Notes under the pieces: generated by a model
Told to the model about the DNA's origin: nothing
Seen by the model: the letters and a program-made list of their open reading frames with translations, nothing else
Databases searched by the model: none
Shown here: positions 23,581 through 31,369 of the stretch, in pieces
Numbering within the stretch: the first letter of the stretch is position 1
How the letters are laid out: every line of letters starts with the position of its first letter
Assembly: GCF_900142145.1 (NCBI RefSeq)
Contig: NZ_FQZV01000039.1
Span: forward strand, 1 to 37,064
Direction of reading: 5' to 3'
Length of the DNA: 37,064 nucleotides
DNA from: Geosporobacter subterraneus DSM 17957
Lineage (GTDB): Bacteria > Bacillota > Clostridia > Peptostreptococcales > Thermotaleaceae
Position numbers and translations under genes: made by a program

Positions 23581-24183
23581 TTGGTATGGATTAAATTATT
23601 AATATTAGCGTCTATTGGGGCAATTATCGGTTGGACAACCAATATACTGGCTATTAAGCTGATCTTTCGACCTCTGCAGCCAATAGAGATTCCGATTGTG
23701 CATTTTAAGATTCAAGGACTAATTCCGAAAAGAAAAGCAGAACTAGCAAGAAGTATCGGCGAGATTGTGGAAACAGAGCTGATCTCTATAGAAGAAATCA
23801 TAGATAAGTTTATTCAAAATGAAAACAAAAGTGAGATTATTTTCACCATAAAAAGGCGGGTAAAAAAAGTTGCGGAGCACAAGCTGCCTACCTTCATACC
23901 CAGTTCCATTAAGTCGATGATTCTAGATTATATTGATGATATTATCGATAAGGAAGCAGAAGTCGCCATTACAGAGGTAATAGAGAGCATGATTCACCGG
24001 GCTGCCTGCACGGTGAAAATTGCAGATATTATTGAGGAAAAGGTCAATAATTTTCAAATGGATCAGCTTGAATATATTATTTTGGCCATTGCACAAAAAG
24101 AACTAAAGCATATTGAGGTACTAGGCGGAGTGATTGGATTTGCCATTGGACTTATCCAGGGTATTGTGATCACGGCTATATAA
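23581..24183 (+). CDS. DUF445 membrane protein (YheB-like, short form)
   Basis: A 200-residue membrane protein. The opening IGAIIGWTTNILAIKLIFRPL followed by IQGLIPKRKAELARSIGEIVE is the DUF445 signature. The middle is a long amphipathic helical region, and a final hydrophobic segment (VLGGVIGFAIGLIQGIVITAI) completes the usual hairpin-like topology with two membrane spans. Translation starts at TTG 23581 after AGAGGTGA. At 200 residues it is shorter than the ~380-residue YheB of Bacillus, which is associated with spore formation. The molecular role is unknown. Confidence 0.82.
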   Translation: MVWIKLLILASIGAIIGWTTNILAIKLIFRPLQPIEIPIVHFKIQGLIPKRKAELARSIGEIVETELISIEEIIDKFIQNENKSEIIFTIKRRVKKVAEHKLPTFIPSSIKSMILDYIDDIIDKEAEVAITEVIESMIHRAACTVKIADIIEEKVNNFQMDQLEYIILAIAQKELKHIEVLGGVIGFAIGLIQGIVITAI

Positions 24184-24221
24184 ATCATAGATAAACTGTC
24201 CGTCATATACGGAATAATACC

Positions 24222-24250
24222 TTGACAGAATGTGAAAATATTCTTATAAT
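24222..24250 (+). promoter_or_regulatory. Consensus sigma-A promoter of thrS
   Basis: TTGACA (24222-24227), exactly 17 bp, TATAAT (24245-24250): a perfect consensus. Transcription is predicted to begin near 24257. Confidence 0.9.
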
Positions 24251-24256
24251 AAAAAA

Positions 24257-24511
24257 CAATAACATATCTGAAAACGGTGAAGAGGAAGAGTAGGATAGAC
24301 CCAGTCAGCAGAGAGAGAATGTCTAGGCTGCAAGCATTCTTTGATATGGATATCAGAAAACCCCCTCGGAGTTGAATCTGAGTAGTCTTAGGACAAAAGG
24401 ATTTACGGGTCGGCAACGTTACTGTCAAGAGTGGATTGAATCAATTAGGGTGGAACCGCGGGAGCTAACTCTCGTCCCTTTGCTAACAGCATTGGGATGG
24501 GAGTTTTTTTA
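24257..24511 (+). promoter_or_regulatory. T-box riboswitch controlling thrS
   Basis: The T-box sequence AGGGTGGAACCGCG lies at 24447-24460, able to pair with the CCA end of uncharged tRNA. A long stem I precedes it, with a candidate threonine specifier codon ACC at 24361-24363 just before CCCTCGGAGTT. The terminator stem 24467-24478 with 24494-24505 (two G-U pairs) is followed by T7. Uncharged tRNA-Thr should favour the antiterminator and let transcription reach thrS. The specifier position is my reading; the rest is plain. Confidence 0.92.
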
Positions 24512-24567
24512 TTGACCTTCCTGCATATATCTGCTTATAATAATCAAATAAAATAGGAGGATTTCGT

Positions 24568-26481
24568 ATGGAACAAATTAAAATTACGCTAAAAGATGGT
24601 TCTGTTAAAGAGTTTTCAAAGGGTACTACTATCATGGCTATGGCAGAAGCAATCAGCTCAAGGCTTGCAAAGGAAGCTGTTGGAGGCGAAGTAAACGGGA
24701 TTGTTGTAGATCTGAAGTATCCTGTAAACGAAGATGCAGAGGTGAATATCTTAAAATTTGAGGATGAAGAAGGTCCCCCTGTATTTAGACATACCAGCTC
24801 CCACATCCTAGCTCAGGCAGTACAGAGGCTGTATCCGGGAAGCAAGCTGGCCATAGGGCCATCCATCGAAAATGGTTTCTATTATGATATAGACTCTGAG
24901 CATCGCTTTACTCAAGAGGATCTGGAAAAAATCGAAAAAGAGATGGAAAGGATTGTTCAAGAAAATCTGGAAATAGAAAGATTTGAACTGCCCAGAGATG
25001 AAGCCATTGCTCTTATGAAGGAAAAAGGAGAAATCTACAAGGTTGAGTTGATTGAGGATCTCCCGGAAGATGCAGTAATCTCTTTCTATAAACAGGGTGA
25101 TTTTATTGATTTATGTGCCGGGCCCCACTTGCCAAGCACAAAACCAGTAAAAGCGATCAAACTGTTGAGTGTGGCTGGAGCCTACTGGCGTGGTGACGAG
25201 AAAAACAAAATGCTCCAACGGATTTACGGTACTTCCTTTCCAAAGCAAAAGATGCTGGAAGAATATCTTACTCGCTTAGAAGAGGCAAAGAAGAGAGATC
25301 ACCGAAAAATAGGAAAAGAGTTGGATTTGTTCAGTATTCAGGAAGAGGGACCAGGATTTCCATTCTTTCATCCTAAAGGAATGGTGATTCGAAATATCCT
25401 GGAGGACTTCTGGAGAAAAGCTCATGTAAAGCGGGGATATACAGAGATTAAAACACCGATCATCCTTAATGAGCAGCTCTGGCATACCTCCGGTCACTGG
25501 GATCATTATAAAGAAAACATGTATTTTACAAAAATCGATGAGGGGGACTATGCAGTTAAGCCAATGAACTGCCCAGGCTCTATGCTGGTTTATAAGCGAA
25601 AAATGTACAGCTATAGAGACTTCCCGATTCGTATGGCTGAAATGGGATTGGTGCACAGACACGAGTTGTCAGGAGCACTGCACGGTTTGATGCGTGTTCG
25701 CTGCTTTACTCAGGATGATGCCCATATCTTTATGCTGCCTAGTCAAATAAAGGATGAAATTAAGGGTGTTATTGATTTTGTAGATTATGTTTACGGCGTA
25801 TTTGGATTTAAGTATCATATAGAGCTTTCTACCAGACCAGAGAATTCTATGGGAACAGATGAAGAGTGGAATTTAGCCACTGATGCATTAAAAGATGCAT
25901 TACAGGAAAAGAATCTTCCTTATAAACTAAATGAAGGGGATGGAGCCTTCTATGGCCCTAAGATCGACTTCCATTTAGAGGACTGCATCGGCAGGACATG
26001 GCAGTGCGGAACTATACAGTTAGACTTCCAGATGCCGCAGCGTTTTGATTTAACATACATTGGAAGTGATGGAGAAAAACACCGTCCCGTAATGATCCAC
26101 AGGGTTATCTTTGGCAGTATTGAAAGATTTATTGGAATCTTAGTGGAGCACTTCGCAGGAAAATTCCCAACCTGGCTGGCGCCGGTACAAGTAAAGCTGC
26201 TGCCCATTGCCGATAAGTATAAGGAGTATGCTCAAAAGGTGATAGCTGCTATGGAAGAGGAAGATATTCGCGTAGAGCTGGATGACAGAAATGAAAAAAT
26301 AGGATATAAAATTCGTGAAGCTCAGTTAGAAAAGGTACCCTATATGCTGATTGTAGGGGAAAAAGAGGCAGAGAGCGGAACTATTTCCGTAAGATCCAGA
26401 GATCGTGGTGAATTAGGATCGCAAAACCTTGAGGACTTTATAGAGGTTGTACGAAAAGAAGTAAAAAACAAATCCTTGTAA
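24568..26481 (+). CDS. thrS: Threonyl-tRNA synthetase
   Basis: A 637-residue class II synthetase that charges tRNA-Thr. Domains in order: TGS (1-62), the HTSSHILAQAVQRLYP editing/SAD region (about 75-225), the catalytic core (about 240-535) and an anticodon-binding domain (about 540-635). The catalytic zinc ligands are all present: C335 in MNCPGSM, H386 in DDAHIF and H511 in MIHR. HEYAQ-like and KMSKS motifs are absent, as expected for class II. ATG 24568 follows AGGAGG. The T-box leader upstream sets expression by the charging level of tRNA-Thr. A 17-bp bidirectional terminator follows. Confidence 0.98.
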   Translation: MEQIKITLKDGSVKEFSKGTTIMAMAEAISSRLAKEAVGGEVNGIVVDLKYPVNEDAEVNILKFEDEEGPPVFRHTSSHILAQAVQRLYPGSKLAIGPSIENGFYYDIDSEHRFTQEDLEKIEKEMERIVQENLEIERFELPRDEAIALMKEKGEIYKVELIEDLPEDAVISFYKQGDFIDLCAGPHLPSTKPVKAIKLLSVAGAYWRGDEKNKMLQRIYGTSFPKQKMLEEYLTRLEEAKKRDHRKIGKELDLFSIQEEGPGFPFFHPKGMVIRNILEDFWRKAHVKRGYTEIKTPIILNEQLWHTSGHWDHYKENMYFTKIDEGDYAVKPMNCPGSMLVYKRKMYSYRDFPIRMAEMGLVHRHELSGALHGLMRVRCFTQDDAHIFMLPSQIKDEIKGVIDFVDYVYGVFGFKYHIELSTRPENSMGTDEEWNLATDALKDALQEKNLPYKLNEGDGAFYGPKIDFHLEDCIGRTWQCGTIQLDFQMPQRFDLTYIGSDGEKHRPVMIHRVIFGSIERFIGILVEHFAGKFPTWLAPVQVKLLPIADKYKEYAQKVIAAMEEEDIRVELDDRNEKIGYKIREAQLEKVPYMLIVGEKEAESGTISVRSRDRGELGSQNLEDFIEVVRKEVKNKSL

Positions 26482-26486
26482 CAAAA

Positions 26487-26523
26487 AAAAGAGTCGTTTA
26501 TAGTTGCTATAAACGACTCTTTT
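26487..26523. terminator. Bidirectional terminator between thrS and the FtsH-like gene
   Basis: A 17-bp perfect stem (26487-26503 with 26507-26523) with a TTG loop. It has an A-run on the left and a TTTT tail on the right. The FtsH-like stop codon on the minus strand touches its right edge. Confidence 0.88.
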
Positions 26524-28091
26524 CATGTGGCAATACTATAGTTTTTTTGCCGATGGGCCTGTATAATGGTATCTAATTCCTCTCCAGTCAAGGTTTCTTT
26601 CTCCAGCAAGGCTTGTGCTACTTCATGAAGAAGTTCCGACTGATCCCTAAGCTGCTTTAGCGATTCATCATAACAGGAATCAATAATACTCTTGATTTCT
26701 GTATCAATCATCCCATAGCAGCTTTTGATAATAGCGGGTTCAAAGACCCGATTGCCCAGATTGCTCATACCGTATTCACATACCATTTGATAGGCTAGAT
26801 TGTTTGCCTTTTTTAAGTCATCCTTAGCACCGGTAGAAACCTCACCAAAGATGATTTCCTCTGCAGCTCTGCCGCCTAACAGTACTTTAATTTTATTATA
26901 AAGCTCTTCTTTTGTAATGAGATATCTGTCTTCTTCAGGAGCATACATCACATAACCTAATGCTTCTCCTCTAGGAATGATTGAGATTTTTGCAACTAAA
27001 TCTGTATTCAAAATCTTACCAACCAACGCGTGCCCTGCTTCGTGATAAGACACTGTTTTCTTTTCTTTCTCCAAAATTACCGCATTCTTTTTTTGCAAGC
27101 CGGCAATGACTTTTTCGATTGCTTGATTGAATTCATCAATGCCAATATTCTTCTTATTGTTTCTTACTGCCAATATAGCTGCTTCATTTGCGATATTTGA
27201 TAGATGAGCTCCTGACATTCCGTGGGTCCTTTTTGCCAGGTTCTTTATATCTACCTTTGCATCAATAGGCTTGTTCTTAATGTGCACCTTAAAAATTTCT
27301 TCCCGTGCACGTACATCTGGGTTGCCAATGAACATATGCCGATCAAATCGTCCCGGCCTTAGGAGTGCTTCATCCAACAGATCCAGTCGATTGGTGGCAC
27401 CAATTACAATAACCGTTTGAGATGAGCTAAAGCCATCCATTTCAATCAATAGCTGATTTAACGTCTGATCCTTCTCATTGTTGCTTTCTGTAGTTCGTTT
27501 TGCGCCAATTGCATCGATTTCGTCTATAAATATAACACTTGGAGCTTCTTTTTTTGCTTTTTCAAATAGCGTCCTTACCCGTTTTGCACCTACACCTACA
27601 TATTTTTCTACAAACTCGGAACCACTGGCTGGGAAAAAGGCCGAATCAGTTTCGCCGGCAAGAGCCTGTGCCAATAGAGTTTTTCCAGTACCGGGAGGCC
27701 CATAAAACAGAATACCCTTTGGAATTTTTGCACCCATAGAATGATATTTTTCAGGATTATTGATAAAGTCAATAATCTCTACCAATTCCTCTTTTACTTC
27801 ATCAAGCCCGGCAACGTCAACAAAACGTGTAGAAGGGCGATCCGGCCGGTTATTTTTCTTGTCATCCTTTTCTCTTTTTTCATTTTTTATATGGGCGGGT
27901 TCCAGTTCCGGTGATTGATTCATGCGCATATAGTAGAGAAACAGGCTGGTGCTGGCAAAGATAAGCATGAGTCTGCTAATGCTGCCAAACCCGCCAAGTA
28001 TGGGACTTCCTGAGTAGGAGCCCAGTGTCAATACAATCGTGGTAAAGATACTGATATACAGTGCTGTCAGCACAATTTTCTTCTTTTTCAA
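26523..28091 (-). CDS. FtsH-type AAA+ zinc metalloprotease without extracytoplasmic domain
   Basis: A 522-residue membrane-anchored ATP-dependent protease. The N-terminus has two membrane helices (about 6-25 and 38-55) joined by only about a dozen residues, whereas housekeeping FtsH has a ~75-residue extracytoplasmic domain there. The AAA+ module has Walker A GPPGTGKT (131-138), pore loop YVGVGAKRVR, Walker B IFIDEID (near 188) and the SRH segment LLRPGRFDRH. The protease domain has HEAGH (350-354) and STGAKDDLKKA. Translation begins at TTG with AAGGTGATG upstream. It is monocistronic, convergent with thrS. Likely a second FtsH paralogue. The start lies 145 bases from divergent pepV. Confidence 0.92.
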   Translation of the reverse strand: MKKKKIVLTALYISIFTTIVLTLGSYSGSPILGGFGSISRLMLIFASTSLFLYYMRMNQSPELEPAHIKNEKREKDDKKNNRPDRPSTRFVDVAGLDEVKEELVEIIDFINNPEKYHSMGAKIPKGILFYGPPGTGKTLLAQALAGETDSAFFPASGSEFVEKYVGVGAKRVRTLFEKAKKEAPSVIFIDEIDAIGAKRTTESNNEKDQTLNQLLIEMDGFSSSQTVIVIGATNRLDLLDEALLRPGRFDRHMFIGNPDVRAREEIFKVHIKNKPIDAKVDIKNLAKRTHGMSGAHLSNIANEAAILAVRNNKKNIGIDEFNQAIEKVIAGLQKKNAVILEKEKKTVSYHEAGHALVGKILNTDLVAKISIIPRGEALGYVMYAPEEDRYLITKEELYNKIKVLLGGRAAEEIIFGEVSTGAKDDLKKANNLAYQMVCEYGMSNLGNRVFEPAIIKSCYGMIDTEIKSIIDSCYDESLKQLRDQSELLHEVAQALLEKETLTGEELDTIIQAHRQKNYSIAT

Positions 28092-28237
28092 GATTTTTCA
28101 TCACCTTCTTTCTATTCCTTTTGCTTTTAGTTTGCCCAAAGAGAGAAAAATATAAATAATAAATCTCTTTCGAAAGGAAAAAAATTTTTTGTATGGAATA
28201 CATGTATTTAGAAGAAAAAGCGGGGAGGACTGATGAG

Positions 28238-29635
28238 ATGTTGGAACAAAAAATTTTATCCATGCAGCAGGAAATCATACAATCAACCCAAGAAATTTTA
28301 CGAATTAAAAGTGTTAAAGGAGAGGCTGAGAAAGGGAAACCTTTTGGAAGTGGCATTCATGAAGCCCTTGTATATGCTTTAAAGCTTTCTGAGGACTTTG
28401 GCTTTGTGACGAAAAATTTTGACGGTTATGCAGGGCATGCCGAGTTTGGAAAGGGAGAAGAGGTTATTGGGGTACTGGTGCATCTGGATGTGGTGCCAGA
28501 AGGTACCAACTGGACTTATCCGCCCTATGGTGCTGAAATCCATGATGGTAAGATTTATGCAAGAGGTGCCATTGATGATAAGGGACCGGCTATAGCAGCA
28601 CTCTATGCCATGAAAGCCATTAAGGATCTAAATTTAGATATAAATAAAAAGATTCGTATTATTTTTGGTACTGATGAAGAGAGTGGATGGGGCTGTATGA
28701 AATATTATTTTCAGAAAGAAAAAGCTCCAAGCTGTGCTTTTACACCTGATGCAGATTTTCCAGTCATTCACGGAGAAAAAGGGATTGTAGTCTTCGATCT
28801 GATTAGAAAACTGCAAGGGGGTGCCTGCGGCGACGGATTAAAGATTCAATCCATAAAAGGTGGAAACCGGGCTAACATGGTACCGGATTATTGTGAGGCG
28901 CAATTGGTATGTGCAGAAGGAGATTTAGAAAGTGTACGGGAACATCTTGCAAAAACCCTGAGCAGCACAGGATATAGCCTGGAAATCACTGAAAAAAATA
29001 GTGTTTTTACAGTCAAGTCCTATGGGATATCGGCCCATGGCAGCACCCCTGAGCAAGGCAAAAACGCCATATCACAGCTAATGGTCTTTTTAAGCCACCT
29101 GCAATTGCAGGCTTGCGATGCCAGCGAATTTGTAAAACTATATGCAGAAAACATAGGTATGGAATTCAATGGGGAATCTATCGGCTGTGGATTTGAAGAT
29201 GAGGCTTCCGGCAAGCTGGTCTTCAATGTGGGAGTCATAGATTTTACGGAGGAATCAGTACGTGTAACAGTGAATATCCGTTATCCTATTACTTATCAAT
29301 TGGAGACAATCTATGAGGGAATAAGAAATGCCCTTGGCAGCAGTGGTGTTGAAATCAGTGAAATTGATCATATGAAGCCCATTTATATGCCAAAGGACCA
29401 TGTGCTGATACAACGACTGATGAAGGTATATCGGGAGATTACTGGGGACCCGTCGGAGCCTATTACTATCGGCGGAGGCACCTATGCCAGGGCAATGGAA
29501 AATGCTGTAGCTTTCGGACCGCTGTTTCCAGGACAGCCGGAGCTGGCTCACCAAAAAGATGAGTATATTGATATAGATCATTTAATGAAAATTACCTATA
29601 TATATGCACAAGCTCTATATGAATTGGCTAAGTAG
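28238..29635 (+). CDS. pepV: Dipeptidase PepV
   Basis: A 465-residue M20-family zinc dipeptidase that splits unspecific dipeptides in the cytoplasm, supplying amino acids. Metal-site motifs are LVHLDVVPEG, RGAIDDKGP, GTDEESGWGCM and the C-terminal LAHQKDEYI. The lid domain with ISAHGSTPEQGKNAI is typical of the PepV/Sapep subgroup. I chose ATG 28238, nine bases after GGGGAGG; an in-frame ATG at 28193 has no clear ribosome site. The length then matches PepV of lactobacilli (~470). It has its own terminator and is divergent from the FtsH-like gene. Confidence 0.93.
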   Translation: MLEQKILSMQQEIIQSTQEILRIKSVKGEAEKGKPFGSGIHEALVYALKLSEDFGFVTKNFDGYAGHAEFGKGEEVIGVLVHLDVVPEGTNWTYPPYGAEIHDGKIYARGAIDDKGPAIAALYAMKAIKDLNLDINKKIRIIFGTDEESGWGCMKYYFQKEKAPSCAFTPDADFPVIHGEKGIVVFDLIRKLQGGACGDGLKIQSIKGGNRANMVPDYCEAQLVCAEGDLESVREHLAKTLSSTGYSLEITEKNSVFTVKSYGISAHGSTPEQGKNAISQLMVFLSHLQLQACDASEFVKLYAENIGMEFNGESIGCGFEDEASGKLVFNVGVIDFTEESVRVTVNIRYPITYQLETIYEGIRNALGSSGVEISEIDHMKPIYMPKDHVLIQRLMKVYREITGDPSEPITIGGGTYARAMENAVAFGPLFPGQPELAHQKDEYIDIDHLMKITYIYAQALYELAK

Positions 29636-29672
29636 AATAAAGGGAACAGCAATGTTCCCTTTATTCTTTATT
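29634..29672 (+). terminator. Terminator of pepV
   Basis: A 15-bp perfect stem (29634-29648 with 29653-29667) with a GCAA loop and TTATTG tail; it begins in the stop codon. Confidence 0.85.
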
Positions 29673-30065
29673 GTCTGCCGATAGTACTTTATGCGGTTCT
29701 ACGCCATGATTTCCGTGATTGTGAAGGCTGTACGTTGTGCAGCCGGATGATGATATTATTTTTGATACTTACATAAAAGGAAAGCGATATCAAAGCGATT
29801 TTTGATATAGATAAAATAATGAATATAAAAAATATTAAAAAAGTTATAACATTATGAAGGATTTTTATGGACAATATAGAATATTATTCTTCATGTGTAA
29901 TCTAATTGTAATATTTTATGAAAATTTTCTTAAGATTGCATGAAGTAGGGAGTGCTTGGCATAAGCATAGATTAGGGCTAGGTTTATAGGAAGGGTAGCA
30001 TAAAAAAATAGAAATGCTATCTCTTTCTTTAAATAAAAAACATAAATTAAATGGGGGGAATTAAA
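29668..30065 (+). other. 398-bp A/T-rich gap with regulatory elements, no gene
   Basis: No convincing reading frame. It holds the putative promoter and CodY-like site (29907-29937), then a ~130-nt leader. A late hairpin (TAGCAT / ATGCTA near 30005-30023) is followed by a T-rich stretch and could be an attenuator. I matched no known riboswitch class here. Confidence 0.5.
29907..29937 (+). promoter_or_regulatory. Putative promoter with a CodY-like box for the importer genes
   Basis: TTGTAA (29907-29912), 18-bp spacer, TAAGAT (29931-29936). The overlapping AATTTTCTTAAGATT (29923-29937) matches 13 of 15 positions of the CodY consensus AATTTTCWGAAAATT. In such A/T-rich DNA this could be chance. 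Confidence 0.35.
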
Positions 30066-31226
30066 GTGCTAAAAAGAAGTTTAGCAATAATGCTTGCAGT
30101 GATGCTGCTGTTGAGTTTAGCTGCTTGCGGACCTAAGCCAGCTGAGCAACCTGCTGCAAATGAACCTGCTCAGGAAGCAGAAAGTTTCAAGATAGGAATC
30201 ATGACTGGTACAGTATCTCAAAATGAAGAAGAATATCGTGCAGCTGAAAATGTAAAAGCAAAATATGGTGATATGATTCTTCTTCAAACTTATCCGGATA
30301 ACTTCATGAAAGAACAAGAAACTACAATTGCTAACGTAATGAGCATGGCTTCTGATCCAGATGTAAAAGCCATCGTAATTTGCCAAGCAATCCCAGGTAC
30401 TTCTGCAGCGATTGATAAAGCGAGAGAAATCAGACCTGACATGCTGTTCATTGCTGGGGTTCCAGGAGAAGACCCAGATATGATCGCTTCTAAAGCTGAC
30501 GTAGTATTGCAGTCTGATGAGCTTGGAATGGGTACTGCCATCATTGAGCAGGCGAAGAAGATGGGTGCGAAGACCTTCGTACATTATTCATTCCCAAGAC
30601 ATATGTCTTACCAGCTTCTTGCAATGAGAAGAGATATCTTCAAAGAGACATGTGCTAAATTAGATATCAAATTTGTCGACGCAACAGCTCCAGACCCAAC
30701 AGGGGATGCTGGTGTACCTGGTGCACAACAATTTATTCTTGAAGATGTACCTAGAAAAGTTGCTGAGTTAGGAAAAGAAACTGCTTTCTTTAGTACTAAC
30801 TGTGCAATGCAAGAGCCACTAATCAAATCTGTATTAGAGCAAGGCGCTCTTTATCCACAGCAATGCTGCCCAAGTCCATACCATGGATATCCAGGAGCTC
30901 TTGGAATCGAGATTCCTGAAGATAAGGCAGGAGATATCGGATATTTAGTTGAGCAGATTAAGACAAAGCTTGCTGAAAAAGGCGGTACTGGCAGATTCTC
31001 AACTTGGCCTGTACCAATCAACATGATGTTTGTTGAAGCCGGTGCTGAATATGCAAAGGCATACTTAGAAGGCAAATTTACAGACAAAGTTGATGCAGCT
31101 CAATTAGAGAAAATCTTCTCTGACTATGCAAAGGCTCCTATGACTATCACTACCTATAAGAATGAAACTACAGGTGCTGAAACAAAGAACTTCTTCATGG
31201 TTCTTTCAGATTACATCACGTTCTAG
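30066..31226 (+). CDS. DUF3798-type solute-binding lipoprotein
   Basis: A 386-residue secreted lipoprotein. The signal peptide MLKRSLAIMLAVMLLL ends in the lipobox LAAC, so Cys21 is lipidated. A short Pro/Ala/Glu linker leads to a periplasmic-binding-protein fold of the DUF3798 type (SFKIGIMTGTVSQNEEEYRAAE, VKAIVICQAIPGTSAAI, DADVVLQSDELG-like). A cysteine-rich stretch, FFSTNCAMQEP and QCCPSPYHGYPGALG, is notable for a surface protein. GTG 30066 is chosen because the GGGGGGAA site lies before it; ATG 30051 is in front of that site. It is the probable binding subunit of the ABC importer encoded next. The ligand is unknown. Confidence 0.85.
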   Translation: MLKRSLAIMLAVMLLLSLAACGPKPAEQPAANEPAQEAESFKIGIMTGTVSQNEEEYRAAENVKAKYGDMILLQTYPDNFMKEQETTIANVMSMASDPDVKAIVICQAIPGTSAAIDKAREIRPDMLFIAGVPGEDPDMIASKADVVLQSDELGMGTAIIEQAKKMGAKTFVHYSFPRHMSYQLLAMRRDIFKETCAKLDIKFVDATAPDPTGDAGVPGAQQFILEDVPRKVAELGKETAFFSTNCAMQEPLIKSVLEQGALYPQQCCPSPYHGYPGALGIEIPEDKAGDIGYLVEQIKTKLAEKGGTGRFSTWPVPINMMFVEAGAEYAKAYLEGKFTDKVDAAQLEKIFSDYAKAPMTITTYKNETTGAETKNFFMVLSDYITF

Positions 31227-31234
31227 TAAAGCCT

Positions 31235-31264
31235 ATAAGGTTGCTGTCTAGACAGCAACCTTAT
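31235..31264 (+). terminator. Partial terminator between the binding protein and ATPase genes
   Basis: A perfect 30-bp palindrome (two 15-bp arms with a TCTAGA centre) with only TTATT after it. It probably allows readthrough, giving more binding protein than transporter, as is usual for such operons. Confidence 0.75.
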
Positions 31265-31369
31265 TTATTCAATTAAAGGGCTGTTGCAGGAAAATCTAGG
31301 AACTAGAATCGGATGTAAGTTTTTTTTCTTAATTATGGTCATAAAAATCATGAAGGAGGGTATTGATAG

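Noticed and set aside
24063-24428. 121-codon minus-strand open frame
   Set aside because: It overlaps the end of the DUF445 gene and the T-box leader on the other strand, and has no translation signals.
29668-30065. Known riboswitch in the importer leader
   Set aside because: No conserved core of purine, preQ1, TPP, SAM, cobalamin or glycine classes could be recognised by eye.
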